Assembly (NCBI GenBank): GCA_001640655.1
Contig: LXGT01000069.1
Coordinates: 1 to 64,000 of the forward strand
DNA: 64,000 nt
Source of the DNA: Endoconidiophora laricicola
Lineage: Eukaryota; Ascomycota; Sordariomycetes; Microascales; Ceratocystidaceae
Direction: 5' to 3'
The position numbers and the translations under genes were made by a program. The number at the start of each line of letters is the position of its first letter. Within the stretch, counting starts at the first letter, position 1. Below, piece after piece: positions 1 through 11,070 of this stretch. Under the pieces are notes generated by a model, which saw nothing but the letters and a program-made list of their open reading frames with translations, searched no databases and had not been told where the DNA came from.

Positions 1-170
1 CTTCCTGCTTGTTTCTTTTTTTCCTCGCGCATACGGATGACCATGCTTGCCTGGGTTTTTTCCCCATTCTTGAATGGGGTTTGTTCCCTAGGTGCCTCTC
101 TTGTGAGGACAGAATTGTGGTAATGAGTTGACGATGCATTTATTTATTTTCATTGTTAGCTAAGCTTGGC

Positions 171-210
<40 letters not shown>

Positions 211-610
211 TTTTTCTTAATTCATTACTCGATTAGATAGCTCGGCAACAAGGCTCCCCCCTGGAAAGGGCAGCCGGTATTGAAGTACTCCAGATTTGTA
301 TCCACTGTTATAAAACAGCCAAACACATTTGTAAAATTCTAGTTTTTAGCAAATATGGAAAAAAAAAAAGCATAACTAGTATGTATACAATCAGATTTCA
401 AGATGCTACGATGCACGCTTGCCGCTTTTTGATGAGGTTAAACAGAAATTACCATATTAATGATACCCTATATGTCCAAGTAGTTAAAGATTCATAAGCT
501 AGCCAGCCTCCTCAGCTAGGCCGAACACGAAACGTATCTTCACACCACACATGCCATCAACAAGCTTCTTATTTACTACCAAACACGCCCGTGTACTCAT
601 TTAACACTCA
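1..610. other. gene-free left edge and promoter region of the zinc-finger gene
   Basis: I see no coding frame here. A (TA)n tract covers about 172-201 and runs into a T-run at 202-215; another A-run lies near 359-369. The last ~100 bases are pyrimidine- and CA-rich and end at the ATG at 611, which looks like an ordinary fungal 5' leader. The gene that the first bases belong to, if any, lies outside the window. Confidence 0.6.
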
Positions 611-1834
611 ATGAACCCAATATCAATCGAAGCCATTCTTTCGGCACCCACCGACGATCTTGCTGTTCCAAAGCCTGAACCCTCGATTGTTTCTACTGGT
701 GCCGAGGCTGCTGACGCTTTAGTACCACCAGCCTCGGCCTCCATCGAAGACGATAAGCTCTACTTTGCCTGTCCATTTCTCATATTCGACGGCAAAACCT
801 ATGCCCGATGTGCTAATATCATCTTGACTCGACTGCCTGCCGTTAAGCAACACATACAACGTTCTCACCTCGCGCCTGCCAACTGCTGTGAAAAATGTCT
901 TGCCGTCTTTAAAACCGTCGCTCTTCGCGAATCGCACCAGGACACTTGCAACGGCCATCCGACCGGCCAAGTGCGTGTTGTACAGCGTCACCTTCTCCCG
1001 TACCTCCTTAAGAAGACCCGAAAGGATGGCTCCGTCACCGCCGCCGCGCTGTCCGACTCTCTCTCGACCAAGAAGAACGAAAATGAAAGGTACAAGGATA
1101 TGTACTATTTGATCTTTAACTGTCTGCCACCCGACGAAAGCTTCTGCCAGAACATTCCCTTTAGTGTCTCGATCCAGCTCAAGGCCTGGAAGGCAACGTG
1201 GAACGATGTCTACGCTAAGACGGTTGCAAGCCGTCTGGATAGATTGTTGAAGGATCTGCCAAATTCCGCTGCTCTGGTTGAGGTTGCATGCGCACAAACC
1301 TCCGATGTTGTTCTTAGGTTCATCCAGGAAGTTGGCAGTACAATGGCCGTGATTCCTGCTGCAGAAACTCCTTCGACCAGGCCTAACATTGTAGCCGATG
1401 AAGACCTACTGGCCACCCAAGGAGTGACCGTATCATCGGCCAAGAGACGCAAGATAGACGTAATCGATGCAGATGAAACAGCAAGTCTGGATGAATCTGC
1501 ACTTATTCAGTCACCCGAAGCCAGCCTATCATTAACTCCAATCTCCCCTCACTATACCGCCATTCCCACAACGCCGGCTGGCAAGCCACTGCCGGCATCA
1601 TCTATAGCGGAACAGTTAAGCGATCAAGATTTACGTAAAAGCCATGCCCAGCTGCAGATACACGTGGCAGCCTTAGAACGATCTGTAGGCTCTATGCAAG
1701 AAACGCTGCGGGCTCTAGTCAACGCTGAAAAGGCCCGCGGTCTGAAGAAGCTTGATATGTCGTCTATATCGCCGGTCAATATGACAGGTGGAGCCTTGCC
1801 TGGCTCGTTGAAGAGAAAACCGCTACCAAGTTAA
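611..1834 (+). CDS. fungal C2H2-like zinc-finger protein, probable nuclear regulator
   Basis: Single-exon gene of 407 codons starting at ATG 611. Residues about 50-115 hold the pattern seen in many filamentous-fungal C2H2-like proteins: ACPF, then C..I-LTRL--VKQHIQRSH, then CCEKCLAVF--------H---C. The Cys and His residues fit a degenerate double finger. The rest is low complexity. A KRRKID cluster near residue 280 could be a nuclear localisation signal. A leucine-spaced stretch near residues 335-375 (LRKSHAQLQIHVAALERSV) may form a short coiled coil. The next feature on the plus strand is more than 3 kb away, so context says nothing about its targets. A DNA-binding role is inferred from the fold only; homologues in other fungi are mostly uncharacterised. 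The large minus-strand frame over this gene is a shadow. Confidence 0.8.
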   Translation: MNPISIEAILSAPTDDLAVPKPEPSIVSTGAEAADALVPPASASIEDDKLYFACPFLIFDGKTYARCANIILTRLPAVKQHIQRSHLAPANCCEKCLAVFKTVALRESHQDTCNGHPTGQVRVVQRHLLPYLLKKTRKDGSVTAAALSDSLSTKKNENERYKDMYYLIFNCLPPDESFCQNIPFSVSIQLKAWKATWNDVYAKTVASRLDRLLKDLPNSAALVEVACAQTSDVVLRFIQEVGSTMAVIPAAETPSTRPNIVADEDLLATQGVTVSSAKRRKIDVIDADETASLDESALIQSPEASLSLTPISPHYTAIPTTPAGKPLPASSIAEQLSDQDLRKSHAQLQIHVAALERSVGSMQETLRALVNAEKARGLKKLDMSSISPVNMTGGALPGSLKRKPLPS

Positions 1835-2865
1835 TAGTGAGAGAGAGAAAGGGCCGTGTGTCCTGTCCCTAGCGTCCGTCGTTCCTTTTCTGTCTCAAAA
1901 TTTTGACTTCTTCCCTTTTTTTCTTTTTTTTTTTTTCTCCCTGTTGGACTCTTCTTTGTTCTTCTATTCTCAAGTCTCATTCCTGTGAAGAGCTGCTATA
2001 ATTTACCATACATTTTTATTGTCGCCTGTTTATTATCTTCAAGCCATCTGTCAGATTGACCGTACATTGGTTAGTCTCCGTAGATCGGCAAGTTCTTAAA
2101 GTAAGCTTGCAGAATACTTATCTAACGAAGATGGCTATATCTCAGCAGTGCAATGCAATCCAACCTTGCAATGCAACTAGATAATTCAAAGCTTTAGATA
2201 ACTGTATGCTATCATAAAGGATAAAAGCTGAGTCACTATAACATGCTGTATTGTTATTACCAGCTGATACATAGTATATCTTAACGTAGTATTAATTTAA
2301 TTTCATGCAGTATCAAGAGGAAGTAAAGCCCAACATAAATAACCAAGTAGTATAACTTCGGGAAGCAAAAAAGAACAAGGTGTGCCTCTATCAAGTAATA
2401 CTCGGAAATTATAAATGCCACATGAAGTTCTCAATGAAAGTAGAAGAAAATGATAACCTATTCATATAGACTAGTTCTCGGCTCGGAGATCTCAATATTC
2501 TTCACTTCATGTTTCGGATTTCAGAGAAACATGTGACATGTCTTGTTGGTGTTGTTATATATTAGTTGACATCAATTAACGTTTGTATATATATATATAT
2601 ATATTGGACTACACTAGTATTAGCACAAACGCTCAGAACGAGGAGGACAGACAAAACAGGTATAGGTTTTCGTCTTGGGTGCCGCTAGGCTAGAGTTTTT
2701 TGCCATATCCTGAAAAGCATAAAAGACACGAATATATAGTCCGATTAAGCCCTACAGCGGTAGAGATAGATGCAAATGTTAACATCATCAATTTTTTTTA
2801 TATGTCATGACACAAAGTTGAACGATGGGAGGCTTTTTTAAAATATGATATAATATATATTATCA

Positions 2866-2895
2866 ATCTTATTCAGTTGCTAGAACAATGAAGAT
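2866..2895 (+). repeat. dispersed 30-nt motif, copy A
   Basis: This copy has the pattern ATCTTATT-n-AGTT-nn-TAGAAC-n-ATGAAG. Two other copies lie at 11990-12019 and 31253-31282 in the same orientation; 25 of 30 positions are identical in all three. It is followed directly by a perfect stem-loop. It is probably the edge of a decayed mobile element, but the element itself is not identifiable. Confidence 0.6.
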
Positions 2896-2916
2896 GGGCT
2901 AGGCAAGTCCTAGCCC
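2896..2916. repeat. perfect 8-bp stem-loop adjoining motif copy A
   Basis: GGGCTAGG at 2896-2903 pairs perfectly with CCTAGCCC at 2909-2916 around a 5-nt loop. It begins exactly where the 30-nt motif ends. Function unknown. Confidence 0.6.
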
Positions 2917-3224
2917 ACTATAGACACAAAGCAAAGCAAGCATAAATCAAACGCGAAAGTTGAGCCCCGCCGAAGCAGGATTTAGAGGGTCAGGCTCGCC
3001 GATGACGGGTTATCAACATGGTAGTCCTTCAGATCGTATATGGATGGTTGTCCAATACAAACATAACATGCCAGTGACTCTTTCCACAGAACTACTCATA
3101 GGGTGTGTTGACCAGCTGAACTAGCCGATAACCAGCACCGGTATGCGGTACCTCTGATAGAGAATATCATGGTTATCCTATAGACGTAGGATACTAAAGC
3201 TAGAGTTGGGATTTTTTAAATTTG

Positions 3225-3303
3225 CCTAGGCCGCGTTTGAACCGACTGCACCACAAAGGGTACCATACCAAGAGCAGTACTCCAACTACTGCACCACTGG
3301 GGG
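3225..3303 (-). other. tRNA-like block with A-box and B-box-like sequences
   Basis: Read on the minus strand, TGGTGCAGTAGTTGG (3296-3282) fits the Pol III A-box and GGTTCAAACGC (3243-3233) fits the B-box, at tRNA-like spacing. A D-arm can be drawn (GTGC with GTAC). The anticodon arm and acceptor stem do not pair, so this is not a working tRNA gene. An A-rich run follows the B-box on the same strand, as in tRNA-derived SINE heads. Chance similarity cannot be excluded. Confidence 0.25.
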
Positions 3304-3435
3304 ACGATCGGAGGCTGCCATAGCAGTGGTCGGGAAGATGGTGACGACGATGGTGAGACGGTAAACCTGTAGATCGTATCTGACGAGTACTTCTACTCGA
3401 ATATTATAGATCACATTATTAGCATAAGCTTGATA

Positions 3436-3849
3436 TCATGAAGTGATAGGATGGTGTAGATAGATGGGCCACTCACAAGAGCCGCTTGGATCGTTGATGC
3501 TCGTGGCCGCAAGGTCCCTCGTAGCGTGATCAGTATAGGGCGAGGCATCCATATTCGTGGGCAGAAACTGCACTGTCTGCGCGTATGTCTTCACGTAGCC
3601 ATCCTCCTGCTTTCTGCAGTCACGACCACAGCTACTGTCACCGAAAAATTGAGAGACATTGCGAGATAGCCCTGCTGAACTAACGGCATTTTCATTGAGC
3701 AAGTCGGAGGGATGCAAAGGGCAACCTTGACTAGTTGCTTGGATTACAAACGATCCGAGGTTCTTATTAGAGGTTTTGGTGTGGTAAGCAGGCAGTTGGA
3801 TATCGTCATGGTGGCTGTACTTTACAACTTGCTTTTTTTGAGGCGACAT
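3436..3849 (-). pseudogene. possible exon of an unrecognised or decayed gene
   Basis: An open frame of 137 codons begins at an ATG at 3849. It has five cysteines and a composition that looks more like protein than noise. Near its 3' end the minus strand reads GGCTCTT|GTGAGTGG, a strong donor-like sequence, and an acceptor-like CTACAG precedes about 3369. I do not recognise the product. The flanking DNA is degenerate, so this may be a relic exon or a chance frame. Confidence 0.2.
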
Positions 3850-5212
3850 GGCTCATACGGAATAAAACCAAGCAGAGAGAGCAATGAGAAGATATCGCAA
3901 CTAAATTTTTTAAAAAATATCTAAGAGAAATGCATCTGTTGAGTTGAGTGGTAAGGCGAGATCGATCATAGGCTAAATACTGTGTTGGTAACAATAACCA
4001 AGTACCCAATGCGGACCTGGAGCTGCGCAAAGGAAGGCAGAATAACATATAATAACAACCACCAAGTTAAGCGGGCAGGGCCAGAATCAACAAGGCAGAC
4101 ACGGTAAGTCCAGTTAGTAAATAAGCTACTCTGAAGGCCAAAAATACCATCACTATAGTAACTTCGTAGCAATAGGATAAGCACTCTGTAGCCAAGCTGA
4201 TAAAAAATTATAATAATAAGCTATAATCACATGAGATAAAGTAGCTAGTGCCGTATGATATTTGCAGCCGCTATACAAGAGGAAACAGATATGGATACCG
4301 CACGTGTATGAACAGTAGTAATAGCTAATTAATCTTCTTGACCTCAGAAGAAGTGGTGGCTGTATAAAATTATAGGCACATGATTATCAGTAGTCTCACC
4401 ATCATAGCTTAAACTAACGAATTTCGATTTCTATCTCAAGTCTCCTATATTATTCGCAAATTCCCTTACTGGTCGCTATAAAATATGGAAATACAACGCT
4501 TGCTACGACAAGAAACTCCTGATTGTACAGCTACTATCAAGTTAATTTTCTGTAGTACTACTACAACTAACTCATGAAATGAGGCTTTGAAGTCATGATT
4601 TTGGAGGTGCTAGCAACGTTTGATTTGAGGAGCCGTTAAAAGACAGATATATATATTTTTTATTTTTATCTTACGCAAAGAGATTCAACCGCTATCAATG
4701 ACCCAAGACAGGCTTGATTGAGCTAGGCGGCTCTCGAAACTAATGGATGGCAATGATCTGTTGTCATTGATTCATTGATTTCTTTAAGTTCTTCTTCCAT
4801 GTCTTTGTTTGTCAGGTTGTGGAACGTTGCGACATAGTTTGCATAGATAATGTAAGGTTCGAGTCAAAAGCACGGTTGTCTTTGTTTGGTCATGCCAAAC
4901 TTTCGTTTCACTAGGATTCATGCTGAATAATAGCGTCATGCGGTTCCTAGCTATGACTAACATAAAGAAGAAGCAAATCCTTTGACAATACAGATCTTTA
5001 AAGAATCTCTTGATGGACAAAGACAATGAAATCTAGCCTGTAAAAGAAATCTACCAGAAAAGGGACACTGGAAGTATATGTATGAGTTCCAGGTATATAT
5101 ATTGAGGTATCTCACAATGTAGACTTGAATTTTATCATCTTTCACAGTACACTCAATCTCAATCTCTCTCGCAAACCCAATTTTCTTTTACCCCATCTTA
5201 CGAGCCGCCAAC
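3850..5212. other. gene-free interval before the small gene
   Basis: The interval is AT-rich with short scattered frames only. The last 120 bases form a plausible promoter and leader for the 53-codon gene at 5213. Confidence 0.5.
5094..5103 (+). promoter_or_regulatory. TATA-like element of the small gene
   Basis: TATATATATT lies 110-119 nt upstream of the ATG at 5213. It is followed by a CT- and CA-rich leader (5150-5212), the usual layout of a highly expressed fungal gene. Placement is by sequence only. Confidence 0.4.
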
Positions 5213-5374
5213 ATGCCTTCAAACACATCTTCGACCTACACCTCTGGCAGCAAGCCTTCCGGTACCAAGCTAGCTGCCGGTAGCGACGCCTCTGGCTCGA
5301 AGGGATATTTCCACAACTGGGAGCTTCACGTTATTAGAGACCCTTCCGCTTACGGTCACGATGCCAAGCGTTGA
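5213..5374 (+). CDS. small hypothetical protein, 53 aa
   Basis: A single-exon frame of 53 codons runs from ATG 5213 to TGA 5372-5374. The product has a Ser/Thr/Gly/Lys-rich first half (TSSTYTSGSKPSG, then GSDASGSKGYF) and an aromatic, charged second half (FHNWELHVIRDPSAYGHD) ending KR. There is no signal peptide and no membrane segment. Support for a real gene is the TATA-like box about 115 nt upstream, the pyrimidine-rich leader, the GCCAAC before ATG, and codons rich in C-ending third positions unlike the surrounding AT-rich DNA. I do not recognise the family. The split between a flexible N-terminus and a compact C-terminus suggests a small soluble protein. Function unknown. Confidence 0.55.
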   Translation: MPSNTSSTYTSGSKPSGTKLAAGSDASGSKGYFHNWELHVIRDPSAYGHDAKR

Positions 5375-5911
5375 AGGGTCGGTCTAATACACACATTGCT
5401 AGCACGTCAGTACAGACTGCCGCTAAGCTAGTTAGCCTAACTACAAAACCAAATTTTACCACGCGAACTAATTTCATTGCTTGCGTTGGGCTTGTTCGGT
5501 ACACTCTGTTCATGGACTGCAACTGGTCATCAATTTAACCATTTAACCTACATTGCTTTTATCGTCGTTTTTGTCTTTACTTCATTTGTAGCTCAATATT
5601 GCCAATTGCATTATTATATATAACTGCCAAACCTGACTTTTTTGTTTTTGGAACTCTAAGTAGTAAAAAGTAATAAATACAAATTGTATCAAGTATCATT
5701 CATAGTGCCCCCACTTAACTACACATTGGAAAGAGTGGGTCCATTTCACCAAAGCGTCCACCCAGAAAATATTTTTATATTTTTATATTTTTATATTTAT
5801 ATTTATATTTATATTTTTCGCTGTTCGCCTAGAACACATGTTCTACTTTTACTTATATCTTGTGTTCATGTTTAAACACAAACCTCACAATCTGACCCAC
5901 CATTTTACACA
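5375..5911. other. spacer with A/T tandem repeat, DUS3 promoter region
   Basis: This is the 3' region of the small gene (AATAAA near 5661) and the promoter of the next gene. An A/T tandem tract at 5769-5817 has units of the type TATATTTT then TATATT repeated several times, ending about 95 nt before the DUS3 ATG. No coding frame is credible. Confidence 0.5.
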
Positions 5912-8224
5912 ATGGACTCTTCGGAAACTAGACCAAGCGATGCTCCCGAGCCAGCTGCCAAGCGCGTCAAGATCGATGCGCTCTCAAACAGCGACGAACC
6001 TGCAGCCTTTGCACCAGTAATCAACGATCCGATAGTTGCCTCTGTACCTCAAGCTACTTTTACTGAAGTTTCTGCCGATAAGCTTCAGGGAGATGCTAGC
6101 GAGCATATCAATGACTGTAGACAAGATCAGCGTGACGCTGGCGTTGCGCCCATCAAGGCCGAGTAAGCTCACCTAGCCCCAATCTCGATAACCTACACGA
6201 AACTCCGACTGTTGCTAACAACAGCTTCTTGTTACAGGTATATAATCACCGGTGCTGATGCTTCCAGGGTAGCTGCCGATGCTATTGACTACGACCTTGC
6301 GGAGGGTCGCGACGATAACGGCGGCGGCGACAGCCGTGGAAACAACAAGAAGGGCAAGGACAAGCGAAAGAAAAACACCGGTCAGAACACGGACCGATTC
6401 TTCGGGGCCACAGGAGATGCCAACCCGCTATGTAACAGCCGCGCCTTTTACTCCGAGTTCTCGCCTCGTGAGTGCCGCTTTGGAGATAGCTGCAAGCGTG
6501 GCCATGATCTGCGCAAGTACTTAGACGAAATCCAGCGCCCTGACATCGTGGCTTTTGGAGGCATCTGCCCCGTCTTCGAGACTCATGGTAACTGCACGTC
6601 TGGCTGGAAGTGCAGGTTTGTTAAGAGTCACATGGATGAGGTCATGCATGAGGACGGACGCAAGGAGCTTATTCTACTGAGAAAGACAGAGGATGGCAAG
6701 ACGGTACCCATTAGCAACACACACGACCAGGAAAATGAGGAAATTCGTCGTGGTACCGTCAACGTTGTCTCTGCCAAGGATAAGATCGATCTATCACGGC
6801 GCCGTGTCGACATGGACGACATTGAAAAATACGTCAAGTGGATCGACAACGAAGGCCGACTTAACAACGAGTTCCAGAACCGCCGCAAGAAGGAGGAGGA
6901 AGCCGAGGTCCAAAAGGACCTCAGCGCCCAGTATGTTGAACCACCGCTTCTGCCCTCGGAGAAGCGCCGTCTTTACTTTGGCGCCGAAACGCCGGTTGTA
7001 GCTCCCCTAACCACACAGGGAAACCTCCCCTTCCGCCGCCTAGCCGTCGAGCTGGGTGCCGAGTTCACGTACTCCGAGATGGCCCTCAGCAGACCGCTTG
7101 TACAGGGCGTCAAGTCCGATTGGTCGCTAATGCGCGCGCACGAGACGGAAGCAGCGCCGCCACGCGTGCGTCCAGACTACCAGAACATCATCTTCGATTA
7201 CGATAACGCTAAGGACATGCGTTTCGGAGCGCAAATCTCTGGCAATGCGCCATGGCAGGTCATCAAGGCGTCGTTTGCACTGAACCGCTTTTGTGAGCGC
7301 TTGCGCGTTATAGATCTTAACTGTGGTTGTCCCGTCGACTCGCAGTACCAGACTGGCTGCGGCGCGGCGTTGCTCGAGGCGCCAGCCAAGATTGAGCGTA
7401 TGGTTCGTGGCATGAACGCTGCGTCGGGCGAGATACCCGTCACAGCGAAGATCCGCACGGGTGTCAAGAGCAACCGGCCTGTAGCGCCGCAGGTGCTAAT
7501 GCGTCTAGCCTTTGGCGGTGCTGAGCACCGCGAGCGTCTCGGTGCCCCTGGATGTGCAGCTGTTACTTTGCATGGCCGCAGCCGTGAGCAGCGTTACTTG
7601 AAGCGCGCTGACTGGGGCTATATTCGCGAGTGTGGAGCGATTGTCGAGGATTACAATGAGCAGCTGGGGAAGCTACAGGACACCGTCCGCGAGCCGGACG
7701 AGCGGACGCTAGCCAACTCCAAGGGCGGCCGGCTGTTCTTCCTGGGAAACGGCGACTGTTACTCGCACCAAGAGTATCTAGACCACGTGACCAACGGTAA
7801 GGTTGACTCTGTGATGATCGGTCGCGGCGCGCTGATCAAGCCATGGATATTTGAAGAGATCCGTGCCGGTCAATACCTGGACAAGTCGGCGACGGAGCGT
7901 CTAGACTACATTAGCAAATTCGTCAAGTACGGCCTAGACGCATGGGGTTCAGATGAGCACGGCGTCAACTACACGCGGCGGTTCCTGTTGGAGTGGCTGA
8001 GTTTCACGCAGCGGTATATCCCTGTGGGGATACTGGAGCGGCTGCCACCCAGCCTAAACGACCGTCCACCTCCGTTCAAGGGCCGCAATGAGCTGGAGAC
8101 GCTGTTAGCCAGTGGTGATAGTCGCGATTGGATCAAAATATCGGAAATGTTCCTAGGTCCAGCGCCAGAGACTTTCCGGTTCACGCCAAAGCACAAGAGC
8201 CACTCATACGAGGTTCAGGGTTAA
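5912..8224 (+). CDS. DUS3: tRNA-dihydrouridine(47) synthase [NAD(P)+], Dus3 type
   Basis: Flavoenzyme that reduces uridine 47 of cytoplasmic tRNAs to dihydrouridine. Two exons: 5912-6162 and 6238-8224. The intron has a GTAAGC donor, GCTAAC branch point and TTACAG acceptor. The product is about 745 aa, near the fungal Dus3 length. The first ~110 residues are low complexity, followed by a basic lysine-rich patch. Two CCCH zinc-finger units follow: C--S-AFYSEFSPRECRFGDSC---H, then CPVFETHGNCTSGWKC. The TIM-barrel Dus domain carries the Dus3 signature NCGCP with the catalytic Cys, then KIRTGV, LHGRSREQRY, GNGDCYS and VMIGRGALIKPW for FMN and substrate binding. The paired CCCH fingers ahead of the Dus domain separate Dus3 from Dus1, 2 and 4. 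All key residues are present. The ATG at 5912 is chosen because the acidic N-terminus is in frame across the intron. Confidence 0.95.
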
Positions 8225-8745
8225 TAAAGGAAGAAACAAAACACTATAGCGTAGCATATTTTATCACAACAGCATAACTACCTCTGTTCCTGATCTCTAA
8301 TCAGCCATGTTCTTCCATCGTGATAATTGTCTGTCCCACCACCCACTGTAACTTGCTGACACCCATTACCCTGTAGCTCAAAATACAGGGCCTCTGGCGG
8401 GGTCAAGTATCCCCTGTACTATGCAATGTCTTCAAAACCCTGGCCCGGCCAGCCTTGCTAGATTTTCCTTCCACAAACTTGATAGTCAGAACAATTGTTT
8501 CAATTCGTAACTAATATAATTTGACAACTTAAGGCCGCGAACTATCTCGTCATCACTATTTATTCTTTTTGTTTTCTTTTCTCGGCCTTGTTTTTTTTTT
8601 TTTTTTTAATCTGTTCTTTTCAAAAAGCGTCCCATCAACCACAAATTCCAACCACAGCTATCTACTAATCCATCGTTAAACTTCAAGTATAACTGCCTTT
8701 CGGCGTAGCCTTTTTCTTCTCAACTTTCATCTACAACCAGTCGCC
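8225..8745. other. spacer between DUS3 and the PP4 R2 gene
   Basis: It contains the 3' region of DUS3 and the promoter and leader of the next gene. A 17-nt T-run lies at about 8591-8607. No coding frame seen. Confidence 0.5.
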
Positions 8746-10185
8746 ATGGCGCCCTCACCCTCTGAAGGGTCCGCCGAGGACACTATGATTCTGCGCCGGC
8801 TCGCAGCCAACCAGGGCGTCCAAGCGTAAGGATTTCCTTCTCCATGTTGTCAGCTTGGACTAACCTGTTTATCAGCTACGACGTCTTCGATTCGCCAGAC
8901 GCCTGGATTACCTTTCGCGATAACCTCTTCGAGCGCATATTACATGTAGGCTGATAAACTACGGCTATCTGTCTATATCATCAAATACTAATGCTTTCGC
9001 GTACAGATTGCCATTACCCAATTCACCGCGCCGATTCTATCCGGCGACAAAGTTCCTGTGCGCGATCTTCTTCCCGAACAGTCGCCTTCCGACTCGGACA
9101 ATTCCAAAAACAAAGATGCTGAGCCGTCAATACGTCACTCGTCGCACCTGCTACCCTTTCCCATAGTCAAGCAACTAGAGGAAATCCGCAACACCCTGCT
9201 AGAGTTTGAGTCTGAGCCGCCACATACCTTCCAACGACTAGCCGAGCTCGTCCTCGAGCCAAAGCGACACTACAGACACCTAGTACCGTGGCTACACGCC
9301 TTAGATCGTGTCGTTCATGTTACCTCGGGCATGACAACCTACCCCCTGCCACCTGTAGTCGCCGTTCCATTCGGATGCGCTGTCGGCTCCGAAGCAAACT
9401 CGACGTCATGGGGCGCTTCGGCACAAACCATCAACCCCGGCTCCGACGAGGCCCTAGGCGGCGCTCTGCTGACACCCATCCCGTGGCTACCAGCCAACGG
9501 AAACGATGACGATGACGAGGACACGGACATGGATGCAGCCGCCCAATCAGATAGCCCAACTAGTAGCAATGGCGCGGGAAACAACAATGGCCCAGAGATC
9601 CGCACACAGAGCACCACGACGATAGATGGGCCGAACGGCATTGGCCGTATCGAGACAGTCACCATCAGTCTGCATGGCATGTCCTCGATAACGGCACGAC
9701 CCGTTGCCAATACATTACTGCGACCGTCCGACTCAGACCGCGATGGCGAGGGAGAAGACGACGATGAGGGCACCGAGCACTTGCGCGGGCCTGCCGAAGT
9801 GGGTGCAACCGATCTCGGCCCGCAGAGCGCCAGAATCTCAGCCACAGCAAGCCATGGTGGAGAAATGCGCGCACAGGATATTGACTATGATAGAGCCGTT
9901 GGGCGCAAGCATGACGAAGATGATGCGGAGAGCAGGGCGTTGGAGGATGACGAGATGGACGACCTGGAAACGGTATCTAAACGTGGTGCAGATGAGGAAA
10001 CGCAAGACGACGTGCCGTCCAAAAAGATCAAGGAGGATACTACAGATGCAGACGCAAATGACAGGAAAGAAGACAATAGCAAGAAGGCAGAAGACAACAC
10101 TGAGAAGGACAAGAAGGCGAAAGAGAAAGAAAATGAAAAGGCCGCTGGCAAGAATGAAGATTCGGAGAAACCAGCTGAGTTGTAG
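8746..10185 (+). CDS. PSY4: serine/threonine protein phosphatase 4 regulatory subunit 2 (PPP4R2/Psy4 family)
   Basis: Regulatory subunit of the PP4 phosphatase complex, which in other fungi reverses DNA-damage checkpoint phosphorylation. Three exons: 8746-8825, 8876-8945 and 9007-10185, giving about 442 aa. Introns have GTAAGG and GTAGGC donors with CAG acceptors; phase is kept at each junction. Residues 1-155 carry the PPP4R2 fold, recognised by the segment PPHTFQRLAELVLEPKRHY (residues ~121-139), which matches the family core FTIQRLCELLLEP-R-Y. After residue ~190 the protein is acidic and low complexity (DDDDEDTDMD, then Glu/Asp/Lys repeats), as is usual for this family. The C-terminus is a Lys/Glu-rich tail. 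The annotation rests on the short core motif and overall architecture; substrates cannot be inferred. Confidence 0.85.
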
Positions 10186-11070
10186 ATCGACTCTATGGTC
10201 GGTCTCGATGATCTAGCAGCTATTAGATTGTTGTCTGTAAACTGAAAATGCAAGGTAATGATGTTTGTTATGTTGTGTTTTATATATCATCATGTGTTTG
10301 TGTGTATGTTGCATTTCATGTCTACCTGCATTGTTACACGACGCCAGACTAGTTACTGAACATAATTATAAATATAAGCCTTCTGCTAAGGCCTGACACC
10401 TTATAGTTTTTACCTCGATCAGCCAAACTGACCTTCGAAGCTCTGTTAAGCTCCCATATTGCACACAAAGATAAAAGAAAAAGGCGAAAAAAGCAAAACA
10501 TACATACTTGAGAAGACGACAATCAATCTTAACTCATTACTCGATTATGTGTTGACTATCAAAAATAGCAAAGAAAGAGATGGTACAAGTCTTCATAGTC
10601 CTGAAAACTAGATAAGACTATTGAGAAGTCCCAAAACAGCCTCATCGACTATACATTGGCAACCATTATCCCCTCCCTTCCGCAATTCTGCCATCACATC
10701 AGAGACACCAATGGAAAATCCAGTCCAAAGATAGTGAATCCTCTTGTAAACTATATTACACTACTCTCACTTCAATACTACCATGCTGCATATCTACTTT
10801 CATCAAAAACAAGGGTGTTACTCTTCAAAGTGATTTGCAGCTACTGATCCCACCTCTAAATGCTATTATATCTAAGAAACCTGATCCCGAGATTTGGTAG
10901 CAGGTCTAGGAAACTATCAGCCCATCCAGCCGCCCTAAAAATCGAAACTGGACTCACATGCTATCTCAGAGACACCATGAACTACTAACAGTATTAGTAG
11001 TAATATTCTTTATTTTGTTGAACAAAGAGCACTAGTACAGATCCTTTTATTAGAATGGAGGAAGGTACTT
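10186..11070. other. gene-free interval
   Basis: AT-rich DNA between the PP4 subunit gene and the FunK1 relic. The short frames seen have no recognisable product. Confidence 0.5.

Larger units (their letters stand above)
1835..3435. other. gene-poor AT-rich interval
   Basis: It begins with the terminator region of the zinc-finger gene, which has long T-runs at 1915-1936. A (TA)n tract lies at 2586-2604. No frame longer than noise is seen. The interval holds the first copy of a dispersed 30-nt motif, a perfect hairpin and a tRNA-like block, each listed separately, so it looks like decayed repeat or element DNA. Confidence 0.5.

Noticed and set aside
719..1297. 192-codon minus-strand frame over the zinc-finger gene
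   Set aside because: Shadow of the plus-strand gene, no domain and no promoter-like sequence.
2950..3120. Possible LTR remnant (GTTGAGCCCC ... TATCAACA)
   Set aside because: Weak similarity of the ends only; no second copy, primer site or polyprotein in the window.
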